Assembly (NCBI RefSeq): GCF_020103695.1
Contig: NZ_JAHXBF010000003.1
Coordinates: 62,001-126,000, forward strand
From: Hyalangium versicolor
GTDB lineage: Bacteria > Myxococcota > Myxococcia > Myxococcales > Myxococcaceae
Direction of reading: 5' to 3'
DNA length: 64,000 nucleotides
The position numbers and the translations under genes were made by a program. Below are positions 42,063 through 52,470 of the stretch, piece after piece (the stretch's first letter is position 1; each line of letters starts with the position of its first letter). The notes beneath the pieces were generated by a model. The model saw only the letters and a list, made by a program, of their open reading frames with translations. It did not search any database and had not been told where the DNA came from.

Positions 42063-43457
42063 GTGTTCAGTCGTCTCCAGCGCTTCTACACGTCCATCAA
42101 GGTCGCCACCGACATCTTCATGCTCTCGGTGGCCTTCTTCCTCGCGTACGCCACGCGCTTCATCGGCCTCATCCCTGTCACCGATGGCATCCCTCCGCTG
42201 GATGAGACGCTGGCCTCCCTGGGGATGGCGCTCGTCATCTTCCCGCTGACCTTCCACCAGTCGAATCTCTACACCACCAACCGTTCGCGCACCCACATCG
42301 GCGAGCTGTTCGCCGTCTTCAAGGCCTCCATCACCGCCACGTTGATCCTCGTGGCGCTCACGTACTTCACCCGCGAGCGCTACTCGCGTCTCACGCTGGC
42401 GCTCTTCCTGGGCTATGCGCTGGTGCTCGTGTCGGTGACGCGGTTGGTGCTCCGGCTGGCGATGGCCGAGGTCCGCCGCCGAGGCTTCAACCTGAAGACC
42501 ATCCTCGTCATCGGCGAGGGCGATCTCGGCCGGCGCGTCATCGAGACGGTGCGAGACCACCGCGAGCTGGGCTTCCGCGTGGTGGGCGTGCTGGCGCTGG
42601 ATCTGGAGAACGCTCGCCGCAAGGTGCGCGGCGCTCCGGTGATCGGCCGGGTGGAGGACGTGGACCGTGTGTTGGACGAGCAGCCGGTGGATCAGGTCAT
42701 CATCGCGCTGCCGCTCGAGCAGCAGGTCGTCGTCAAGCAGCTCATGGAGCAGCTGGCGCTGCGCACCGTGGACGTGAAGGTCGTCCCGGATCTCTACCAA
42801 TACATCACCCTCTACGGCGGTCTGGAGGAGTTCGGCGGCCTGCCCATCATCAGCCTCCAGGGCGACCCCATGGATGGCTGGAGCCGCGTGGGCAAGCGCG
42901 TCTTCGACGTGCTCTTCTCGCTGGTGGCCATCGCGCTGACGGCGCCCATCATGCTGGTGACGGCGCTGATGGTGAAGCTCACCAGCAAGGGCCCCATCCT
43001 CTACGCGCAGGAGCGCATGGGGATGGACGGACGCACCTTCCACATCCTCAAGTTCCGCACCATGCGCATCGACGCGGAAGTGGCCGGCGCGAAGATGGCC
43101 AGCGCGGATGATCCGCGGCGCACGCCCATCGGCACCTTCCTGCGCAAGTACTCCATCGACGAGCTGCCCCAGTTCTTCAACGTGCTCGTGGGGGACATGA
43201 GCCTCGTGGGCCCGCGCCCCGAGCGCCCCGTCTTCATCGAGGAGTTCAAGCGGCAGATCCCGCGCTACCACCTGCGTCACAAGGTGAAGGCCGGCATCAC
43301 CGGCTGGGCCCAGATCAACGGCCTGCGCGGACAGACGTCCATCCAGAAGCGCATCGAGTACGATCTCTACTACATCGAGAACTGGTCGCTCTTGATGGAC
43401 CTGAAGATCCTGGTGCGCACCGCGCTCGGCGGCTTCCTCTCGAAGAACGCCTACTGA
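42063..43457 (+). CDS. Undecaprenyl-phosphate sugar phosphotransferase, ExoE/WbaP/WcaJ type
   Basis: A 464-residue polyprenyl-phosphate hexose-1-phosphate transferase. Four transmembrane segments (~10-120) and a Rossmann-like domain (ILVIGEGDLGRRVIE) precede a membrane-dipping helix (RVFDVLFSLVAIALTAPIMLVTALMVK) and the catalytic domain: YAQERMGMDGRTFHILKFRTM, then LRKYSIDELPQFFNVLVGDMSLVGPRPE and KAGITGWAQINGLRG. It loads the first sugar phosphate onto undecaprenyl phosphate to start exopolysaccharide or O-antigen synthesis. Closest by architecture is Myxococcus ExoE, needed for EPS. It starts at GTG. No wzx, wzy or other wz genes are adjacent, so any remaining pathway genes lie elsewhere. 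Confidence 0.92.
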   Translation: MFSRLQRFYTSIKVATDIFMLSVAFFLAYATRFIGLIPVTDGIPPLDETLASLGMALVIFPLTFHQSNLYTTNRSRTHIGELFAVFKASITATLILVALTYFTRERYSRLTLALFLGYALVLVSVTRLVLRLAMAEVRRRGFNLKTILVIGEGDLGRRVIETVRDHRELGFRVVGVLALDLENARRKVRGAPVIGRVEDVDRVLDEQPVDQVIIALPLEQQVVVKQLMEQLALRTVDVKVVPDLYQYITLYGGLEEFGGLPIISLQGDPMDGWSRVGKRVFDVLFSLVAIALTAPIMLVTALMVKLTSKGPILYAQERMGMDGRTFHILKFRTMRIDAEVAGAKMASADDPRRTPIGTFLRKYSIDELPQFFNVLVGDMSLVGPRPERPVFIEEFKRQIPRYHLRHKVKAGITGWAQINGLRGQTSIQKRIEYDLYYIENWSLLMDLKILVRTALGGFLSKNAY

Positions 43458-43611
43458 GCCGGAGTTCTGGATTTCCCCAGACACGGGCGCTTGCCTGCGT
43501 AGACAGGCCGTGAAGTCCAGCCCCTCTGGATGTTTCAGTCGCAGCTGAAGACATTCGCGCGCGAAGGAGGGCCGCTCATCGTCATGGAAGCCGTCTAGAA
43601 TCGGCCTCCTC

Positions 43612-46600
43612 ATGGCGGAAAAGCTCGGTGCTCTCCTGGTCCGCAAGGGCCTCATCAACGCCGCTCAGCTCGAAGACGCCCTCAAGGCCCAGATGATCTA
43701 TGGCGGCCGGCTGGGGACGAACCTCGTCGAGCTGGATTACCTGGACCTCGAGACGCTGGGGGTCGTGCTCTCCGAGCAGACGCGCTACCCGCAGGCGACG
43801 ATCGCCGAGTTCGAGGCCGTCACCGTGGCCACGCTCAGCATGATCCCCGCGGCCGTGGCTGAGAAGCACTATGTGTTCCCGCTCGCGCAGGATGGGCGCC
43901 GGCTGAAGGTGGCGATGGCCAGCCCCTCGGACATGGCGGCCGTGGATGAGCTGTCGTTCACCACGGGGCTGCGCATCGTCCCGTGTGTCGTGCCGGAGCT
44001 GCGGCTCTACCTGTACCTGGAGAAGCGCTACGGCATCGTCCGGCCGGAGCGCTACATCAAGCTGGATGGCGATGCCAAGCCTGGTGGCGGTGTAAGGCTC
44101 CCGGGAGGGACTGTCGTGGCTCAGGCGGCCGGGGCGCCGGCTCCACCTCCTGCGGCGCCTCCTCCCCAGAAGGCGGGCATGTTCGGGCTCTCTCCCGGTC
44201 AGTTCCTGAGTGACGATTCGCAGGCCAACCCGGACGACAACTCCCTGCCGATGCCTTCGCTGGACGACATGGTCGTCCCCTCCACACCGGCGGAAGAGGA
44301 GTCGCGCGATTCCATAGGCGGGCTCGAGCCGGGCCAGTACCTGAGCATGGATGATGACTCGCTGTCCGATCCGGGCTTCATGCCTTCGATGGGATATGGG
44401 GCTCCGAAGGCGGCGGCTCCTCCGGTGGCGGCTCCTCAACCCGCGGCTCCTCCGCCAGCGGCGATGCAGGGAAGGCCAGCGGGGGCACCCCAAGCGCCCC
44501 AAGGCACGGCGGCTCCGGCCGCGGCGGGTCGGCCTGCGGGCTCCACGTTGCCTCCTGCGGCCTGGGCGGCTGCGGCGAACACGAGCGCATCTCCGGCTGC
44601 GGTAGGGACTGCTCCTCCGCTGGAAGTGCCTGATTCGCTCATGCTGGATCTTCCGGGGATGGGGGGGGAACCCCAGGCGCCGTCGCCTCAGGGGCCTGCG
44701 ACCCGACCGGGGATCCCGCAGCCTCAGGGCACTCCCATCGGTACGCCTGTCATCCCGGCTGCTCAGGCGGCGCCACGTCCTGCCTCGGGGACGCTTCCCG
44801 GGGTGGCGATGCAGCCCCCTCCAGGAACTCATCCTGCGGCTGCCGCGCATCCCCAGACCGGGGCGCATCCTGCTGCCGCAGCTGCGGCGCGTCCCGCGCA
44901 TCCTCAGACCGGAGCGCATCCCGTTGGTGCGATGCATCCCCCTACCGGGGCGCACCCCGCGGCAGGCGCGCAGGTCGGTGCTGGAGTTCAGCCCGCAGCG
45001 CCTCCGCAATTGAGCGCCATGCCTGCCGCGAGTGCTCCCCATCCGGGGCAGATGCAGCGCCCCGGGCCCGCGACCCTGACGGGAGTGAACCCGGGAGGTC
45101 CTCCCGTGGTGCATGCTGCGCCTCAGTCGGCTCCGCCTCAGCGGCCTCCCACAGCGCCCATGCTGCAGCAGCCCCCTGCGGCAGCCATTCCTCAACAGCC
45201 TGTCGGTGCCGGTGGGCCCCAGCAGCTTCCAGCAGCGGCTCCGAGGCCGCCGACGCTGGCTCCTGCGCCAGGGCAACCCGTGCCAGGTGCCCTGCCGCCC
45301 GTGGCGCGTCCGCCAACGCAGGTTCCGGTTGCTCAGGCTCCGATTGCTCAAGCTCCGGTTGCTCAGGCGCCACAGCCTGCACGGCAGACCCTGGCAGGAG
45401 TGCCGCCAGGTCCGCCCCCGCATCCAGGAACCCCACACGCGCAAGGGGCGCCGCAGCAGGGACCGCCGGTGGTCCACCCCGCGCAGGCGCAGCATGGCGG
45501 GCAGCAACAGCCCACGAACCCGCTGGCCCCAATGGGGGCTCCTCCCAGACCCGCGGGCGCTCATCCGGGGACCCTGGCTCCGATGGGGGCTCCTCCGGCG
45601 CAAGCGGGCGCTCACCCTGCGCAGGCGCACCCTGCCGCGCAGCACGCTCCCGGCATGACGCATGCCCCAGTGCCGGCGGGCGCGCAGCAGATGCCACCGG
45701 CGGGTGGACAGCTCCAGCAGGCCCAGCAGGGGGCTCTTCGTCCGCAGATGCCTGGGGCTGCTCCTGCGCCTCAGCCTCCTGTCCCGGCAGCGGCTCCGGC
45801 GGCTGTTCCGGGGAGCCTGCCTCGGGCGCCGCAGGTTGCCGCGCAGCCGAGCCCGGGAGCGCCACCGAGGCCCCCGACGCTGCCTGCAATCCCGCCCCAG
45901 CCTGGGGCTGTGCCGCTTCCTCCTCCGCGTCAGACCTCTGCTGGGATACCGGTCATGCCGGTTCCTCCGGCCGCCCCAGCCAACCCAGCCGTGCAGGCCC
46001 CCGTGAGTCCGTCGGGTGCTCCCTCCGCGCAGGTTCCTTCCGGAGCCACTCGGCCGCCCATTCCTTTGCCAGCCCCGGGAGTCGCCGCACCCGCGCCGAC
46101 CCAGGGTGTCGCGGCACCTGCCCTGGCTCCTGTCGCCCTGCCGTCACCCTTCGCACCTCAGCCGGGACCTCCGGCGCGTCCGGTGACCCAGAGCAGTGCC
46201 GGATTGCCTGTCGTGGGCGCTCCGCCGGCCGTGGCTCCCGCGCTGGGGCCTTCCGCGCCGTCCGTGCCGCTTCCTTCCGTGCCTCCTGTGCCGCTTCCCT
46301 CGGCACCGCCCGTGCTCGCTCAGGCGGCTCCTCCCTCGATGGCGACGCGCCCCCCGGTTGCCGCGCCTGGAGCAGCGGCCGCAGGGCAGCGGATGACGAT
46401 CGCTCCCGTGCCGCAGGCGCCCGGGCAACCTCCGCCGTCGATTCCTCCGACCATCGCGCCCGCGGGAGTGCCGGTGCCGCGTGCGGGATCACTGACGCCC
46501 GCCGCGATGCCCGTTGTTCCAAGCGTTTCGCCTCCACCAGGCGCGTCGGTTCCGCACGCAGGCCCGGGGGCTGCACCCGCAGGGCAGCGGGCCATGCCTC

Positions 46601-48672
46601 CCGCTCCTCCTGTGCTCGGGGCCGTTGCCCCAGTCGCGGCGCCGCCCGTTCCTGTGGCGAAGCCTCCGCCCATGGAGGCCACGGCTGCTGAGCTGGCAGC
46701 CCGAGCAAGAGCTCGGGATAGCCAGGGGCTCTCGGCTCCGCTCGTGGTTCCCGTCGGGAGCACCCCGAGTCCCATCCCCATGGATCTCTCCCTGGAGGAG
46801 CCCAGCTCGCTGGACGTGCTGACTCCCGGCAAGGGGAAGGGGCTCGCTGTCGACGACATGTTCGGGCCCGCGACGGACTTCTCCGAGATCGAGGAGACAG
46901 GGGCCTCGGCCTCCGAGGTTCCGGTGCCTTGGGACATGCCGTCGTCGGCGGAGGAGTCCAAGCCGTCGCTCCGGTCCGCGAAAGCCCCGGTTCAGGAAGC
47001 AGAAGAGCTGGCAGGGGAGGAACTCGCAATCGAGCCGGCCGAAGAGGCCGTCGAGGAGCTGACGGAAGAGTCCACTGAAGCCTCCATGGAGATCCCGGAG
47101 CTGTCTGTGGAGGAAGTCTCTGCGGACGCTCCCGAGCTGTCTGTGGAGGAAGTCTCTGCGGACGCTCCGGAACTGTCGATTGCCGATGTGTCGGCAGATG
47201 CTCCCGAACTGTCCGTAGCGGACGTGTCGGCGGATGCTCCCGAGCTGTCTGTGGAGGAAGTCTCTGCGGACGCTCCGGAACTGTCTGTGGCGGAAGTCTC
47301 CGCGGATGCTCCCGAGCTGTCGATCGCAGAGGTCTCTGCGGACGCTCCGGAACTGTCTGTGGAGGAAGTTTCTGCGGATGCTCCGGAACTGTCTGTGGAG
47401 GAAGTCTCTGCGGATGCTCCGGAACTGTCTGTGGAGGAAGTCTCTGCGGACGCTCCGGAACTGTCGGTCGCAGAGGTATCTGCGGACGCCCCCGAGCTGT
47501 CGCTCGAGGACGTGTCCGCGGAAGCCTCGGAGCCGTCGGCCGAGGAGATTTCCGAGGAGGCGCTGCCCGGGCCCGCAGAGGAGATCTCCGCGGACGCGCC
47601 GCAGCTGGACGCCGAGGAGGTGGCGGAAGCCGCATTGCCCGGTCCCGCCCTGGCGGCGACTGCGGAAGCGCCGAGCCTTCCGAAGAAGCAGGCGGTGGCG
47701 GAGGACCAGGCTGGCGAGGTGGGCGAAGCCGTCACGGAAGCTCCGAAGCCTCCGGTGGACCTGGGCGAACTGCCTCCCGCACCCGAGGAGCCGATGCAGT
47801 TGGCGGCGACCTGGGAGTTCATGGGGATGGCCGAGTCGCAGGCGAGCGCTCCCGCGCTTCCGAGCGAGGAGCGAGCGCTGGAGCTGGACACCTCGGTTCC
47901 GCCGATGCCCGATTACACGGGCAGCCCGCACGACGAAGTGGCGCTGGCGCCGACGTGGGACTTCGTGCCGAAGTGGCAGCCGCAGGAGGATCCTCCGAAG
48001 GCCGAGGCAGGCGAATCCGCCCCACCGCTCACGGCCCATGCGCCCGCTCCCGCCGAGTCCTCCGCCGCGAGTGAGGACGTCACGGCCACGGGCAAGTTCG
48101 CCATCCCCAGCGCGCAGCCCGCGAAGACCGGCCAGTACGGAACGGTCAGCGCGGCGCCCAAGCCACCCGAGGATCACGGTCTCGAGAGCACGCCTGGCGC
48201 GAGGGCCAGTCTCTTCGGCGCCCTGAATGAGGAGCCACCCGCCCCCGCTGCGCAGGAGAGCACCAGCGCGGCGGTGACGACGACCCACAAGTACGGAATT
48301 GGCACGGGCGAGCCCGCGAGGACGGGGAAGTACGGGACAGTGAGCTCGGAGGTGACGTCGACCGGCAAGTACGGGATCGGACCGCCGGGGCCATCGAGCA
48401 CAGGGACTGCGAAGACAGCGGCTCCCACGGTTCCGGCTGTAGCGCAGCAAGGGGAACTCGGAGAGGCAAGCTGGGATCAGCTGCTCTCCGCTGCCGAGCC
48501 GGAGCTGCCGGGGGCCGAGTCTGACGCCGCACTGCCGGAGTCCGATCCCTTCACGGAGTTCGCGGCCGAGGCCGCCCGGACCAAGGCAGCGCCAGTCCCC
48601 GCACCGGCGAGCCCAACAGGGACCCGGCCGCCGCGTCCGACGGGCCCACAGGGTTCGGGTTCACAGGACTGA
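43612..48672 (+). CDS. Giant MshEN-domain protein with Pro/Ala-rich and 12-residue repeat regions
   Basis: A 1686-residue protein. Residues 1-150 match the MshEN (GspE/PilB N-terminal) domain, with two back-to-back 24-residue motifs (KLG...Q at 4-27 and RLG...Q at 33-56) as in c-di-GMP-binding MshEN proteins; the second has Asp where a Gly is usual. No ATPase domain follows. Residues ~160-1040 are Pro/Ala/Gln-rich and disordered, with a duplicated GL.PGQ(F/Y)LS motif. Residues ~1163-1306 are 12 tandem copies of an acidic ELSVEEVSADAP-type unit, decaying over three more. The C-terminal ~250 residues hold several T(G/H)KYG-like motifs. No signal peptide. It could be a c-di-GMP-responsive scaffold. 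It follows the exoE-like gene by 154 bp. Confidence 0.8.
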   Translation: MAEKLGALLVRKGLINAAQLEDALKAQMIYGGRLGTNLVELDYLDLETLGVVLSEQTRYPQATIAEFEAVTVATLSMIPAAVAEKHYVFPLAQDGRRLKVAMASPSDMAAVDELSFTTGLRIVPCVVPELRLYLYLEKRYGIVRPERYIKLDGDAKPGGGVRLPGGTVVAQAAGAPAPPPAAPPPQKAGMFGLSPGQFLSDDSQANPDDNSLPMPSLDDMVVPSTPAEEESRDSIGGLEPGQYLSMDDDSLSDPGFMPSMGYGAPKAAAPPVAAPQPAAPPPAAMQGRPAGAPQAPQGTAAPAAAGRPAGSTLPPAAWAAAANTSASPAAVGTAPPLEVPDSLMLDLPGMGGEPQAPSPQGPATRPGIPQPQGTPIGTPVIPAAQAAPRPASGTLPGVAMQPPPGTHPAAAAHPQTGAHPAAAAAARPAHPQTGAHPVGAMHPPTGAHPAAGAQVGAGVQPAAPPQLSAMPAASAPHPGQMQRPGPATLTGVNPGGPPVVHAAPQSAPPQRPPTAPMLQQPPAAAIPQQPVGAGGPQQLPAAAPRPPTLAPAPGQPVPGALPPVARPPTQVPVAQAPIAQAPVAQAPQPARQTLAGVPPGPPPHPGTPHAQGAPQQGPPVVHPAQAQHGGQQQPTNPLAPMGAPPRPAGAHPGTLAPMGAPPAQAGAHPAQAHPAAQHAPGMTHAPVPAGAQQMPPAGGQLQQAQQGALRPQMPGAAPAPQPPVPAAAPAAVPGSLPRAPQVAAQPSPGAPPRPPTLPAIPPQPGAVPLPPPRQTSAGIPVMPVPPAAPANPAVQAPVSPSGAPSAQVPSGATRPPIPLPAPGVAAPAPTQGVAAPALAPVALPSPFAPQPGPPARPVTQSSAGLPVVGAPPAVAPALGPSAPSVPLPSVPPVPLPSAPPVLAQAAPPSMATRPPVAAPGAAAAGQRMTIAPVPQAPGQPPPSIPPTIAPAGVPVPRAGSLTPAAMPVVPSVSPPPGASVPHAGPGAAPAGQRAMPPAPPVLGAVAPVAAPPVPVAKPPPMEATAAELAARARARDSQGLSAPLVVPVGSTPSPIPMDLSLEEPSSLDVLTPGKGKGLAVDDMFGPATDFSEIEETGASASEVPVPWDMPSSAEESKPSLRSAKAPVQEAEELAGEELAIEPAEEAVEELTEESTEASMEIPELSVEEVSADAPELSVEEVSADAPELSIADVSADAPELSVADVSADAPELSVEEVSADAPELSVAEVSADAPELSIAEVSADAPELSVEEVSADAPELSVEEVSADAPELSVEEVSADAPELSVAEVSADAPELSLEDVSAEASEPSAEEISEEALPGPAEEISADAPQLDAEEVAEAALPGPALAATAEAPSLPKKQAVAEDQAGEVGEAVTEAPKPPVDLGELPPAPEEPMQLAATWEFMGMAESQASAPALPSEERALELDTSVPPMPDYTGSPHDEVALAPTWDFVPKWQPQEDPPKAEAGESAPPLTAHAPAPAESSAASEDVTATGKFAIPSAQPAKTGQYGTVSAAPKPPEDHGLESTPGARASLFGALNEEPPAPAAQESTSAAVTTTHKYGIGTGEPARTGKYGTVSSEVTSTGKYGIGPPGPSSTGTAKTAAPTVPAVAQQGELGEASWDQLLSAAEPELPGAESDAALPESDPFTEFAAEAARTKAAPVPAPASPTGTRPPRPTGPQGSGSQD
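47098..47637 (+). repeat. 36-bp in-frame tandem repeat array
   Basis: Twelve consecutive 36-bp units (47098-47529) plus three degenerate ones (to 47637) inside the MshEN protein gene. Each encodes ELSxxxVSADAP, where xxx is VEE, VAE, IAD, VAD or IAE. Several units are nearly identical at DNA level, which suggests recent expansion by recombination or slippage. Confidence 0.93.
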
Positions 48673-48712
48673 TCCACCACCCAGTCCGTGCACCGGGCTG
48701 TGAAAACGAGAA

Positions 48713-48739
48713 GGGCCCCGGAGTCTGGCTCCGGAGCCC
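48713..48739. terminator. Bidirectional terminator hairpin
   Basis: An 11-base stem with one mismatch, 48713-48723 with 48729-48739, and a five-base loop, between the convergent MshEN-protein and nrdJ genes. In the minus direction a moderately U-rich tract follows, so it best serves nrdJ. Confidence 0.6.
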
Positions 48740-48763
48740 TCGAGTCACGCGCTCACAGTCGGT

Positions 48764-51538
<2,775 letters not shown>

Positions 51539-51747
51539 GGACCGACCTCCGGTACTGCGCGCGATTTCACTGAAAGTGTGGATGCAAAACTTTGCAGAAT
51601 CCTCAACCCCGCGAGATCTCTGAGGAACCTACCGGTCGGCGAGGAAGGGCGCCGACTCAGCGGGGAGGGGATTGCTCGGACAGCAGCGCAACACCCAGGC
51701 GGCGGGAGGAGTGCCTTCGAGGGCAACCCCTCCGGTCCAGAACACGA

Positions 51748-51763
51748 ACTCCATATCCTGTGT
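51748..51763. promoter_or_regulatory. NrdR box 1 (probable)
   Basis: ACTCCATATCCTGTGT agrees with the NrdR-box consensus ACACWATATMTWGTGT at 13 of 16 positions by eye. NrdR is the zinc-ribbon/ATP-cone repressor of ribonucleotide reductase genes and normally binds a pair of such boxes. Confidence 0.65.
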
Positions 51764-51778
51764 CCCTCGCTGTACTAC

Positions 51779-51794
51779 CCACAATATGTGGTGG
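51779..51794. promoter_or_regulatory. NrdR box 2 (probable)
   Basis: CCACAATATGTGGTGG matches the consensus at 12 of 16 positions by eye. It starts 31 bp from box 1 (15-bp spacer), about three helical turns, which is the spacing known for functional NrdR pairs. Confidence 0.65.
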
Positions 51795-52089
51795 GTTCGC
51801 CTGTGTTGCTACCACTCCCTGCTCGCCGGAACTGCAGCCGGACGTGGCCGGCAGGGCGCGCGGTTCTAGAGCCGGTGAGCGCCCGAAATCAAGATGCGTC
51901 GCGTGGAAGGTATTGAGATGGCGAGTCATGTATGGTCACAGTGGGAGCTGAGTCTGATCACAAGCAGATATTTGCTGTGAGTCTGCGCATGGATCCGACC
52001 GCTGGCTAGTGGCCCGACAGGCAGCAGGGAGGGGGAGGGCGCAGGCGGTGGTCGCTTTCGGACAGGGTGTGCGTTAGGAGGAGAACGTC

Positions 52090-52452
52090 ATGGCTCCTCC
52101 ATTCCAGCGCCACATCTTTGTGTGCACGAACCGCCGTCCCGACGGCCACCCCAAGGGCTGCTGTGCCTCCAAGGGCAGCGAGGAACTGAGGGCTGCCTTC
52201 AAGACGGAGCTGGAGAAGCGCGGCATCAAGGGCCAGATGCGCGCGAACGCCGCGGGCTGTCTGGACACCTGCGCCTTCGGGCCCTCGGTCGTCGTCTATC
52301 CGGAAGGAGTCTGGTACGGCGGCGTGAAGCTGGAGGATGTGCCCACCATCGTCGAGGAGCACCTCATCGGTGGGCGTCCGGTGGAGCGGCTGCTGATGTT
52401 CAAGAAGAAGGAGCCGCAGGCCCAGGCGGCGGTGAAGCCCGTATCGGAATGA
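52090..52452 (+). CDS. Thioredoxin-like [2Fe-2S] ferredoxin
   Basis: A 120-residue protein with the thioredoxin-like 2Fe-2S fold found in NuoE and the Azotobacter-type ferredoxin. It starts RHIFVCTNRRPDGHPKGCC, and later has AAGCLDTCAFGPSVVVYPEGVWYGGV; these supply the first Cys, the Cys pair region and the two distal cluster Cys. AGGAGGAGA lies eight bases before the ATG. The C-terminal ~20 residues are a polar extension. It is 18 bases upstream of the radical SAM gene, so it may feed electrons to that enzyme; this is inference. Confidence 0.85.
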   Translation: MAPPFQRHIFVCTNRRPDGHPKGCCASKGSEELRAAFKTELEKRGIKGQMRANAAGCLDTCAFGPSVVVYPEGVWYGGVKLEDVPTIVEEHLIGGRPVERLLMFKKKEPQAQAAVKPVSE

Positions 52453-52470
52453 TGGGCGGAGTCCCCGGGG

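Larger units (their letters stand above)
51539..52089. promoter_or_regulatory. Intergenic control region of nrdJ
   Basis: This 551-bp gap divides nrdJ (minus) from the ferredoxin gene (plus). It contains the NrdR-box pair described separately and a near-palindrome at 51583-51596 (TGCAAA-AC-TTTGCA), 45 bp upstream of nrdJ. I searched the minus-strand leader for the conserved B12-box and core of a cobalamin riboswitch and did not find them. No further gene is evident. Confidence 0.5.

Noticed and set aside
47098..47637. 36-bp repeats as a CRISPR array
   Set aside because: The units are contiguous without spacers and are in frame within a long coding sequence.
51541..51740. Cobalamin riboswitch upstream of the B12-dependent nrdJ
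   Set aside because: The minus-strand leader has none of the conserved core or B12-box elements; control by NrdR boxes fits better.
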